Shown: positions 1 to 5,289 of the stretch, in pieces
How positions within the stretch are numbered: position 1 is the stretch's first letter
Layout: every line of letters begins with the position of its first letter
DNA from: a bacterium
GTDB taxonomy: Bacteria; Omnitrophota; Gorgyraeia; Gygaellales; Profunditerraquicolaceae
NCBI GenBank assembly: GCA_004298075.1
Contig: SCRK01000171.1
Location: 1 to 5,289, forward strand
Direction of reading: 5' to 3'
DNA length: 5,289 nt
Notes under the pieces: model-generated
The model's input: the letters and a program-made list of their open reading frames with translations, nothing else
Database searches by the model: none
What the model was told of the DNA's origin: nothing
Made by a program: the position numbers and the translations under genes

Positions 1-275
1 AGCATCTCACAGATAACCTGCATCCCGTAGCAAATGCCAAGCACCGGGATCCCCAGTTTGAATATTCCTTTATCCGGATATGGGGATTTCTTATCAACTA
101 CCGATGCGGGGCCTCCCGAGAGGATCAGGCCTTTGGGATTTAACGCGGCGATCTCTTTTGCCGGGGTATTATAAGGGATGATCCTGGAGAAAACCTTATG
201 CTCCCTGACCCTGCGGGCGATCAGCTGTGTATATTGGGAACCAAAGTCTAAGATCAGTATTGTTTGTCTGGTCAT
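1..275 (-). CDS. guaA: GMP synthase (glutamine-hydrolysing), N-terminal glutaminase part; cut by the window edge
   Basis: Reading from the ATG at 275 down to base 1 gives 91 codons plus two bases of the class I glutamine amidotransferase domain of GMP synthase, which amidates XMP to GMP using glutamine-derived ammonia and ATP. The protein starts MTRQTILILDFGSQYTQLIA, the standard GuaA N-terminus. It continues with the oxyanion-hole stretch LILSGGPASV (residues 50-59) and the nucleophile elbow GICYGMQ (80-86), so Cys82 is the expected catalytic cysteine. The His/Glu partners, the ATP-pyrophosphatase domain and the dimerisation domain lie beyond base 1. The start is fixed by the conserved N-terminus, by the ATGA overlap with the guaB stop, and by an AGGA Shine-Dalgarno site 8 bases upstream inside the end of guaB. 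The overlap implies co-transcription and coupled translation with guaB. The family call is secure; only completeness is unknown. Confidence 0.96.
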   Translation of the reverse strand, partial: MTRQTILILDFGSQYTQLIARRVREHKVFSRIIPYNTPAKEIAALNPKGLILSGGPASVVDKKSPYPDKGIFKLGIPVLGICYGMQVICEM

Positions 276-1432
276 TTTCCCATTCCTACTCTTTGGCCTA
301 CCTGGAATATTTTTCCTTCCGTCTGGATAGAAGGAGCGATAATGATCTCTACGTCATGCATTTCTTTTAATTGCATCGCTCCCAGCGAGCCCATTGATGT
401 TTTTAAAGCGCCGATGAGGTTCTGTGAACCGTCATCTACTTTTGCCGGGCCCAAAAGGATATCTTTTAATCCTCCGGTTGTGCCTACCTGTATGCGGGTA
501 CCGCGCGGAAGGTTGACATGCGAAGTAGCCATGCCCCAATGGAAACCCCTTCCCGGGGCCTCCTGGGCGCGGGCAAAGCTTGAGCCGATCATTACGGCAT
601 CCGCTCCGCAGGCAAAGGCCTTGCAGATATCCCCGCCACGGTTCATCCCGCCGTCGGTAATAATAGAAACATATTTTCCCGTGCGCTTAAAATAAAAATC
701 GCGCGCCCCCGCGGCATCAACCGTAGCAGTTACCTGGGGAACGCCAATGCCTAATACGCCGCGGGTTGTGCAGGCAGCGCCCGGCCCCACTCCGATAAGC
801 ATTCCGCTTGCGCCGGTTTCCATAAGCTCAAGAGTCGTCTCATAGGTTACGCAATTACCCAGGATAACCGGGATTTTTAAGGATTTGCAGAATTTATGCA
901 GGTCCAGTGTTTTATATTGAGTGGAGATATGCTTGGTGGTCGTAACCGTTGATTGTATTACAAAAATATCCGCTCCGGCCTCAATGGCCAGCTTTGAGAA
1001 TCTCTCGGCGTTAGCCGGGATACAACTGACTACGGACGTGGCTTTAGCTTTTTTGATCTCAGATACTCTTTTTGAGACCAGTTTTTCTTTGATCGGGGTA
1101 GTATAAACCGACTGGATCAATTCCGTGGCTTTTGCCGGAGTTGCCTTGGCGATCTCCTCTAGAACCGTATCCGGATTTTCATAACGGGTCTGTATGCCGT
1201 CTAAGTTTAAAACAGCGATCCCTCCTAAACGGGACATCTCTATGGCGAATTTTACATCTACGACCCCGTCCATGGCAGCGGCTAGGATAGGTATCTTGAA
1301 TTTTTTACCGGCAAACTCAAAACTTGTATCAACCTCATTGGGATTCACGGTCCGGGCTCCGGGGACCAGGGCGATTTCATCAAAACCATAGCATCTTCTT
1401 GCGCGCCTGCCAATACCTATCCACTCTGCCAT
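272..1432 (-). CDS. guaB: IMP dehydrogenase of the GuaB3 type (CBS-less IMPDH/GMP reductase family)
   Basis: This 386-residue (beta/alpha)8 barrel enzyme is expected to oxidise IMP to XMP with NAD+, the first committed step to GMP. The active-site loop GVGPGAACTT (residues 214-223) carries the nucleophile Cys221. The substrate-phosphate region includes DGGMNRGGD (260-268) and GADAVMIGS (276-284). Length and sequence differ from canonical GuaB (about 490 residues): there is no CBS pair, only a short linker after about residue 100. AMDGVVDV (53-60), the EAPGRGFHWGMATS stretch (291-304), GALKTSMG (341-348) and the MGK end match what I recall of the GuaB3 proteins of cyanobacteria and actinobacteria. 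The family-typical Ser before the catalytic Cys is replaced by Ala-Ala, and I see no canonical flap motif of the GRVPYKG kind. The start is supported by homology and by AAGGAG 9 bases upstream. It is the first gene of an operon with guaA. IMPDH activity is inferred from family and context; GMP reductase or an unknown role is the alternative, though less likely beside guaA. Confidence 0.92.
   Translation of the reverse strand: MAEWIGIGRRARRCYGFDEIALVPGARTVNPNEVDTSFEFAGKKFKIPILAAAMDGVVDVKFAIEMSRLGGIAVLNLDGIQTRYENPDTVLEEIAKATPAKATELIQSVYTTPIKEKLVSKRVSEIKKAKATSVVSCIPANAERFSKLAIEAGADIFVIQSTVTTTKHISTQYKTLDLHKFCKSLKIPVILGNCVTYETTLELMETGASGMLIGVGPGAACTTRGVLGIGVPQVTATVDAAGARDFYFKRTGKYVSIITDGGMNRGGDICKAFACGADAVMIGSSFARAQEAPGRGFHWGMATSHVNLPRGTRIQVGTTGGLKDILLGPAKVDDGSQNLIGALKTSMGSLGAMQLKEMHDVEIIIAPSIQTEGKIFQVGQRVGMGK
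284..287 (-). promoter_or_regulatory. Ribosome binding site of guaA, inside the guaB 3' end
   Basis: AGGA (287 down to 284) lies 8 bases before the guaA ATG at 275 and within the last codons of guaB. With the ATGA stop/start overlap at 272-275 it allows either terminating or newly bound ribosomes to start guaA. It is a modest site, and re-initiation probably contributes. Confidence 0.6.
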
Positions 1433-1441
1433 TTTACAGCT

Positions 1442-1447
1442 CTCCTT
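1442..1447 (-). promoter_or_regulatory. Ribosome binding site of guaB
   Basis: AAGGAG (1447 down to 1442), followed by G, lies 9 bases before the ATG at 1432. It is a strong, well-spaced Shine-Dalgarno site and supports this start over any internal one. Confidence 0.8.
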
Positions 1448-1521
1448 GTATTAACTCGTTGTTCTATAATAGGTTACGATAATTCGGCCTTATTCAGGGA
1501 AAATTACTGAAAGGATAAAGA

Positions 1522-1550
1522 ATTTTACACCAGAGCGACGGGTTTGTCAA
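1522..1550 (-). promoter_or_regulatory. Sigma-70-type promoter of the guaB-guaA operon
   Basis: A perfect -35 box TTGACA (1550 to 1545) is separated by exactly 17 bases from TAAAAT (1527 to 1522), which matches the -10 consensus at five of six positions. Transcription would start near A1516, giving a leader of about 84 bases before the guaB ATG. The -35 box begins 14 bases after the polX stop codon, so the operon has its own promoter. The leader can form two weak stem-loops: TTCAG/CTGAA (1511-1507 with 1497-1493), and ATTATCGT pairing with ACGA-gt-TAAT (1483-1476 with 1459-1450) just before the Shine-Dalgarno site. Neither resembles a known riboswitch. Confidence 0.85.
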
Positions 1551-1564
1551 TATTTATTTATTCC

Positions 1565-3274
1565 CTATTTCTTTAGTTCCTTAAGCAGTTTTTCTAATGG
1601 CAGGGTATTTATTACATCATTTTTGGAAAGCCAGGCACGCCTGGCCACCGAGATCCCGAATTTTATTGCCTCCAGCTGATCGACCGTATGGGAATCGGTG
1701 CTGATGGCCAATTTTATTCCCATTTCTTTTGCCTGCCGGCTTTGCAGGTCATTTAAATCCAGCCTTTGTGGAAAGGAGTTTATTTCTAAATGCGTGTTTG
1801 TCTCCTTAGCCGCTTTTAAGATCTTATCAAAATCAATATCGTAGGCCTCGCGCGCGCCCCAGAGCCTTCCCGTAGGGTGCGCGATAATATGCACGTATTT
1901 ATTCGCGCATGCCTTGATCATCCTGTCGGTTAATTGTTCTTTGGATTGTTTAAACCCGGTATGGATCGCCGCTACCACCACATCGAATTCCCTGAGAACT
2001 TCATCTTTGTAATCAATTTCGCCTTCGGTATCTATATCCACTTCAGTCCCGAATAATATCCTGAAACCTTTAAGTTTCTTATTTAACTTGTCTATTTCCG
2101 TTTTTTTCTTTTTCAGCTCGGCAAGATTCATCCCATGCGCGATCTTAAGGCTTTCGGAATGATCCGTGATAGCCGCGTAGGAATAACCTTTCTTGAGGCA
2201 GGCCTGCGCCATTTCTTCTATACTGTTGGACCCGTCGGAATATTTGGAATGCACATGCAGGTCGCCTTTCAGGTCTTTTAGTTCAATCAGCTCCGGCAGC
2301 TTAAGTTTACGCGCCAGTTCTATCTCTCCGGTATCCTCCCTTAGCTCCGCTTCAACGTACTGCATTCCGAGCAATTTGAATATCCCCTCTTCAGTCCTGC
2401 CCGCGACGAATTTTTCTTTTTTGAAAACACCATATTCATTTATTTTAAGCCCTTTTTTTATAGCTAGCTGCCTAAGCTTGATATTAAAATTCTTTGATCC
2501 GGTAAAATAGAGCAGTGCTGCTCCAAAAGATTTGTCCTCCACCACCCGGCAGTCTACCTGCACATCCTCTTTCGTGCGCACCGAAGATTTAGTTTTACCC
2601 TCGGCCAAAATATCCTTTACAGAGGAAGCCTTTGTGAAAGCCTTCATTATTCCGGCCGGCTTGCCGGAGACGATCAATATATCAATGTCCCTTACGGTTT
2701 CCTTTTGCCTGCGCAAGCTTCCGGCGGTAGAGATTTTCTTAACTTCCGGCAGGCGTTCGAGCGGTTTTACAAATTCCTCAGCCACAAAGGATGCTTGAGC
2801 AAGGGTCATTCTTTGCCTGCCCCTTTTAAGGACTTCTATGCCTTTTAGAATATTCTCAACGGTTTTCTCTTTTATGCCGAAGATGCCCTTGAGCCTGCCC
2901 TTTTTTATGGCGTTCTCCAGGCCTGCAACATTTTTTATCCCTGATTTTTCGTATAAGAGTTTGGCGGTTTTTGGCCCGACCGAAGGGATATTGAGTAAAT
3001 CCAATAAGCCTTCGGGGATGCTCTTTTTCAGACCTTCATATGCCTTGATTTTACCGGTTTTGATAAATTCTTTGATTTTTTCCGAGAGGTCGCTTCCGAC
3101 ACCGGGGATCTCCTCCAGTTTATCTTGCCGGGTAAGATCCTCTATATCATGGGTTAAGCCTTCTATGTTCTGCGCAGCCCTTTCATAGGCGCGGATCCTA
3201 AAGATATTTTCTCCTTTGATCTCTAGTATCCTGGCAATATCCCGGAATATTTGGGCAATCTCTAAATTCTTCAT
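1565..3274 (-). CDS. polX: DNA polymerase/3'-5' exonuclease PolX (family X polymerase with C-terminal PHP domain)
   Basis: At 569 residues this has the usual length of bacterial PolX, a gap-filling repair polymerase of base excision repair. Residues 1-150 form the 8-kDa-like region with helix-hairpin-helix elements: IPGVGSDL (56-63), IPSVGPKT (96-103) and a third near 130-146. The polymerase palm has GSLRR (185-189), then the catalytic aspartates Asp196, Asp198 and Asp241. The thumb motif YFTGS (256-260) is followed by Asn264, equivalent to Pol beta Asn279. The PHP domain (about 335-569) keeps all nine expected metal ligands: His340, His342, Asp347, His372, Glu411, His438, His465, Asp527 and His529. 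This predicts an active Mn-dependent 3'-5' exonuclease. The start is fixed by homology and by an in-frame TAA 12 bases upstream, but it has no good Shine-Dalgarno site. The gene stands alone between the groESL terminator and the guaBA promoter, with no terminator visible after its TAG stop. Confidence 0.96.
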   Translation of the reverse strand: MKNLEIAQIFRDIARILEIKGENIFRIRAYERAAQNIEGLTHDIEDLTRQDKLEEIPGVGSDLSEKIKEFIKTGKIKAYEGLKKSIPEGLLDLLNIPSVGPKTAKLLYEKSGIKNVAGLENAIKKGRLKGIFGIKEKTVENILKGIEVLKRGRQRMTLAQASFVAEEFVKPLERLPEVKKISTAGSLRRQKETVRDIDILIVSGKPAGIMKAFTKASSVKDILAEGKTKSSVRTKEDVQVDCRVVEDKSFGAALLYFTGSKNFNIKLRQLAIKKGLKINEYGVFKKEKFVAGRTEEGIFKLLGMQYVEAELREDTGEIELARKLKLPELIELKDLKGDLHVHSKYSDGSNSIEEMAQACLKKGYSYAAITDHSESLKIAHGMNLAELKKKKTEIDKLNKKLKGFRILFGTEVDIDTEGEIDYKDEVLREFDVVVAAIHTGFKQSKEQLTDRMIKACANKYVHIIAHPTGRLWGAREAYDIDFDKILKAAKETNTHLEINSFPQRLDLNDLQSRQAKEMGIKLAISTDSHTVDQLEAIKFGISVARRAWLSKNDVINTLPLEKLLKELKK

Positions 3275-3280
3275 ACAATC

Positions 3281-3308
3281 AGTTTATCCCCGTTGTTAGT
3301 TTTGTCAA
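3281..3308 (-). promoter_or_regulatory. Probable polX promoter, placed to give a leaderless or nearly leaderless mRNA
   Basis: TTGACA (3308 to 3303) and TAAACT (3286 to 3281) are separated by 16 bases. The -10 box keeps the most conserved A2 and T6 positions but matches at only four of six. Transcription would start six to seven bases after 3281, that is at 3275 or at the A of the polX ATG (3274). This fits the lack of a usable Shine-Dalgarno site: the only G-run, GGGG at 3291-3288, is 13 bases from the ATG. A second TTGACA lies 36 bases upstream (3344 to 3339) at the edge of the inverted-repeat element, with a poorer -10 (CATCAT, 3321-3316, 17-base spacing) that would give a leader of about 35-40 bases. 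Confidence 0.5.
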
Positions 3309-3337
3309 GTAGTTCATGATGTTTAGCTCTTGGGATA

Positions 3338-3515
3338 TTGTCAAGCGGATGGCTTGGCTTGGTTCGGAGCAGGGCGTGGAGGCAAGGAGCGGGCAAGGAT
3401 GCCCGGCTATCTACGAAGTAGGCAGAGCGACGCCAGCCGACCCGAGCGCAGTTGCGGCACGCTGGGCCGCAACAAGCGTCCCTGCGAGAAACAAGACAAG
3501 GCAGCCGCTTGACAA
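3338..3515. repeat. G+C-rich intergenic element bounded by imperfect terminal inverted repeats (MITE- or REP-like)
   Basis: This non-coding block fills most of the 305-base gap between polX and groEL. Its outermost 11 bases, TTGTCAAGCGG (3338-3348), recur as a perfect inverted copy CCGCTTGACAA (3505-3515). The match continues imperfectly inward, with about 30 of 37 positions pairing between 3338-3374 and 3480-3515, ending in GCAGGG/CCCTGC. Inside are smaller hairpins: AGC-GGGCA/TGCCC-g-GCT (3388-3408), CTAC/GTAG (3411-3421) and a perfect 8-base stem GTTGCGGC/GCCGCAAC (3451-3458 with 3466-3473). GGCAAGGA occurs twice, 11 bases apart (3381 and 3392). Bases 3341-3510 are 65% G+C (110 of 170), against A+T-rich flanks. 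No coding frame, transposase or clear target-site duplication is seen. It looks like a small non-autonomous mobile repeat or a structured RNA; copy number elsewhere cannot be seen from here. Confidence 0.6.
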
Positions 3516-3549
3516 AAATAAAAAGGGCGTAGATTTCTCTACGCCCTTT
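3511..3549 (-). terminator. Intrinsic (Rho-independent) terminator of the groES-groEL operon
   Basis: On the minus strand a perfect 12-base-pair stem (AAAGGGCGTAGA at 3549-3538 with TCTACGCCCTTT at 3533-3522) closes on a GAAA tetraloop (3537-3534) of the stable GNRA class. It is followed by the T-rich tail TTATTTTTGTC (3521-3511). It begins 30 bases after the groEL stop codon. The plus-strand reading lacks a T-tract, so the terminator works for groEL only. The last tail bases overlap the end of the inverted-repeat element. Confidence 0.93.
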
Positions 3550-3579
3550 ATGGAACAGTTCTTAGTGGAAACGCGGGAT

Positions 3580-5226
3580 TTAGTACATCCCTCCGCCCAT
3601 ACCGCCCATACCGCCCATACCGCCCGCCGGCATACCGGGCATCTTATCCTCTTTTTCCGGTTTATCCGCGATCAGGGTTTCGGTCGTTAACAATAACGCG
3701 GCAATGCTGGCAGCGTTTTGTAAGGCTGAACGGGTAACCTTTGTGGGGTCGATCACGCCGGCCTCGATCATATCAACATATGCATCCTGGCTGACATCGT
3801 AGCCTATATTGGTCTTTTCCTGCTTGATCCTTTGCAGGACCACTGAACCTTCTAAGCCTGCATTCTGGGCGATCTGCCTCAAGGGTTCTTCGATGGCGCG
3901 TTTCACGATATTAACGCCGATTTTTTCGTCACCTTCCAGCTTTAGTTTTTCTAAAGCGGGAATGGCCCGGACCAGGGCTATGCCGCCGCCGGGAACAATA
4001 CCTTCCTGGCTGGCTGCGCGGGTGGCATGCAAAGCATCCTCCACGCGGGCCTTCTTTTCTTTCATTTCCGTCTCTGTGGCGGCACCCACGTTGATCACCG
4101 CAACACCGCCGGACAATTTAGCCAGGCGCTCCTGCAGTTTTTCTTTATCATAATCTGAGTCAGTATCTTCTATCTGTTTTTTTAACTGGGCTATCCTGGC
4201 GTTGATGGCTGCATTTTTGCCGGCGCCTTCGACGATCGTGGTATTTTCCTTGTCGATTTTTACCTTCTTTGCCCGGCCAAGATCCTCCACATCAACATTC
4301 TCCAGCTTGATCCCCAAATCCTCGGTTAATGCTTTGCCGCCGGTGAGAACAGCGATATCTTCAAGCATGGCCTTGCGCCTGTCCCCGTAACCCGGGGCTT
4401 TTACCGCGCAGGCAACAAAGGTGCCGCGGATCTTGTTAACTACTAAAGTTGCCAAAGCCTCGCCTTCTACTTCTTCGGCAATGATCAATAACGGTTTCCC
4501 CACGCGGGCGATCTTTTCCAGCAAAGGCAGGATATCCTTGATAGAGGATATCTTTTTCTCGTAGATAAGAATGAAAGGATCCTCTAAAAGTACCTCCATC
4601 CTTTCGGCATCGGTTACAAAATACGGAGAAAGGTATCCCTGATCAAATTGCATGCCTTCAACGACATCCAAAGTAGTGGCGGTGGATTTGGCCTCTTCTA
4701 CCGTGATCACCCCATCCTTACCCACTTTGTCCATTGCCTCGGCGATCAATTCACCGATATTGGTATCCGAGTTAGCCGCGATACTGGCTACCTGAGCGAT
4801 CTCTTTTTTATCCTTGATAGGAGTGGAAAGCTTTCCCAGCTCTTCAACTATTTTAGCGACTGCTTTTTCAATCCCGCGCTTTAATTCCATTGGGTTTGAA
4901 CCGGCAGTGACATTTTTCAAGCCTTCGCGATAGATCGCTTCCGCTAAAACTGTGGCGGTGGTTGTACCGTCACCGGCGATATCGGAGGTTTTCTCGGCAA
5001 CCTCTTTGACCATCTGCGCGCCCATATTTTCAAAAGCGTCTTCCAGGTCGATCTCTTTGGCTACGGTTACCCCGTCCTTGGTGATAGTGGGTGAGCCAAA
5101 TTTTTTATCAATTACCACGTTGCGGCCCTTAGGGCCTAAGGTTACTTTTACCGCAGCGGCCAGCTGTTCTACGCCGCTTAAGATCTTGCGGCGGGCCTCG
5201 TCACTGTAAACTAATAACTTTGCCAT
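3580..5226 (-). CDS. groEL: Chaperonin GroEL (Hsp60, 60 kDa subunit)
   Basis: This 548-residue protein is the normal GroEL length, forming a cytoplasmic double heptameric ring that folds proteins with ATP and GroES. The equatorial ATP site shows TLGPKGRNV (29-37), GDGTTTATVLA (85-95) with Asp86, and the catalytic Asp397 in VEDALHATRAA (equivalent to E. coli Asp398). The chaperonin signature AASQEGIVPGGG fills 404-415. The apical domain lies at about 190-375. The tail is a flexible Gly-Met-rich sequence (about 529-547) with GGM repeats and ends in an unusual final Tyr. The start is set by the conserved MAK N-terminus and by TAAGGAGG just upstream; an ATG four bases earlier (5230) is out of frame. 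It is the second gene of the groES-groEL operon, 12 bases after groES, with a terminator behind it. The operon promoter and any CIRCE/HrcA site would lie upstream of groES, outside the window. All key catalytic residues are present. Confidence 0.98.
   Translation of the reverse strand: MAKLLVYSDEARRKILSGVEQLAAAVKVTLGPKGRNVVIDKKFGSPTITKDGVTVAKEIDLEDAFENMGAQMVKEVAEKTSDIAGDGTTTATVLAEAIYREGLKNVTAGSNPMELKRGIEKAVAKIVEELGKLSTPIKDKKEIAQVASIAANSDTNIGELIAEAMDKVGKDGVITVEEAKSTATTLDVVEGMQFDQGYLSPYFVTDAERMEVLLEDPFILIYEKKISSIKDILPLLEKIARVGKPLLIIAEEVEGEALATLVVNKIRGTFVACAVKAPGYGDRRKAMLEDIAVLTGGKALTEDLGIKLENVDVEDLGRAKKVKIDKENTTIVEGAGKNAAINARIAQLKKQIEDTDSDYDKEKLQERLAKLSGGVAVINVGAATETEMKEKKARVEDALHATRAASQEGIVPGGGIALVRAIPALEKLKLEGDEKIGVNIVKRAIEEPLRQIAQNAGLEGSVVLQRIKQEKTNIGYDVSQDAYVDMIEAGVIDPTKVTRSALQNAASIAALLLTTETLIADKPEKEDKMPGMPAGGMGGMGGMGGGMY
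3592..3627 (-). repeat. 9-base tandem repeat encoding the GGM tail of GroEL
   Basis: On the plus strand four consecutive 9-base units, TCCGCCCAT then two ACCGCCCAT and a diverged ACCGCCCGC, encode the glycine-methionine tail on the minus strand. The unit is a multiple of three, so slippage would change tail length without breaking the frame. GGM-rich tails are normal for GroEL; the near-identity of the units is the only notable point. Confidence 0.75.
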
Positions 5227-5230
5227 ACAT

Positions 5231-5238
5231 CCTCCTTA
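5231..5238 (-). promoter_or_regulatory. Ribosome binding site of groEL
   Basis: TAAGGAGG (5238 to 5231) is a full-length match to the anti-Shine-Dalgarno sequence and starts immediately after the groES stop codon. Only 4 bases separate it from the ATG at 5226, a tight spacing. The closer ATG at 5230 abuts the site and is out of frame, so 5226 is the real start. Confidence 0.85.
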
Positions 5239-5289
5239 TTATTTGATTATAGCCAGAATATCTTCTTCGCGTAAAATAAGCAGTTCTTC
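5239..5289 (-). CDS. groES: Co-chaperonin GroES (10 kDa), C-terminal 16 residues only
   Basis: The last 16 codons and the TAA stop (5241-5239) are inside the window; the rest lies beyond the right edge. The readable end is EELLILREEDILAIIK, which matches the conserved GroES C-terminal strand (typically of the form YLILREsDILAIV). GroES is the heptameric lid that caps GroEL and closes the folding chamber. Its position 12 bases before groEL, with the groEL ribosome site directly after the stop codon, is the standard groESL operon order and confirms the call despite the short fragment. The roll-back mobile loop and the start are not visible. Confidence 0.95.
   Translation of the reverse strand, partial: EELLILREEDILAIIK

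Noticed and set aside
264..695. Plus-strand open frame opposite guaB
   Set aside because: It is antisense to a conserved enzyme, has no recognisable family and no ribosome site; the same applies to the other plus-strand frames opposite polX and groEL.
1450..1470. Second promoter with TATTAT (near 1471-1466) as a -10 box in the guaB leader
   Set aside because: No acceptable -35 box lies 16-18 bases upstream, and the TTGACA/TAAAAT promoter is far better.
1433..1516. Possible purine or PRPP riboswitch in the guaBA leader
   Set aside because: The leader is only about 84 bases, A+T-rich, with weak stems. I see none of the conserved core sequences of the guanine aptamer, and no terminator/antiterminator pair.
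3338..3515. Known structured RNA (tRNA, SRP RNA, RNase P RNA, tmRNA, 6S) in the G+C-rich gap
   Set aside because: A GGTTCGG stretch (3361-3367) recalls a tRNA T-loop, but no acceptor/anticodon layout fits, and the signature sequences of the other RNAs are absent.
3338..3515. CRISPR array or toxin-antitoxin locus in the gap
   Set aside because: There are no regularly spaced direct repeats; the two GGCAAGGA copies are 11 bases apart. No small gene pair with ribosome sites is present.
3316..3690. Plus-strand open frame of 124 codons across the polX-groEL gap and into the groEL 3' end
   Set aside because: It runs through the inverted-repeat element, the terminator stem and the antisense of the GGM repeats (giving an AHT repeat). 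It has no Shine-Dalgarno site and no recognisable domain, so it is a composition artefact.
5227..5230. Alternative groEL start at the ATG at 5230
   Set aside because: It is out of frame with groEL and abuts the Shine-Dalgarno site, and the conserved MAK N-terminus begins at 5226.

Overview
The window is a compact stretch of bacterial chromosome with every gene on the minus strand. In order of transcription (right to left) it holds the 3' end of groES, complete groEL, complete polX (a bacterial family-X DNA polymerase fused to a PHP domain), a complete IMP dehydrogenase gene of the CBS-less GuaB3 type, and the 5' third of the glutaminase domain of guaA, which runs off the left edge. No gene is supported on the plus strand; the open frames there are shadows of the minus-strand genes.

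The window has three transcription blocks. (1) groES-groEL, 12 bases apart, closes with a near-ideal intrinsic terminator at 3511-3549. (2) polX follows a 305-base gap (3275-3579). That gap contains the terminator, a G+C-rich inverted-repeat-bounded element (about 3338-3515), and a probable polX promoter placed so close to the ATG that the mRNA may be leaderless. (3) guaB-guaA is driven by an almost consensus sigma-70 promoter (TTGACA, 17 bases, TAAAAT) just after the polX stop codon, and the two genes overlap by 4 bases (ATGA).

Functionally, block 1 is protein folding (GroES cap and GroEL ring), block 2 is DNA gap repair, and block 3 is the two-step route from IMP through XMP to GMP. Nothing suggests that the three blocks cooperate; they look like neighbouring housekeeping units.

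The organism is a bacterium using sigma-70-type promoters and classical Shine-Dalgarno sites (the groEL site is TAAGGAGG). The GroEL N-terminus, the PHP-type PolX, and a GuaB3-type IMPDH in an operon with guaA make me think of a candidate-phylum lineage such as Omnitrophota, or another PVC- or Elusimicrobia-like group. This is an impression from sequence style, not a demonstrated placement.

The coding content is ordinary. The most interesting items are the roughly 178-base inverted-repeat element sitting on the groEL terminator tail, and the GuaB3-guaA operon. I found no clear sign of a new multi-gene system.
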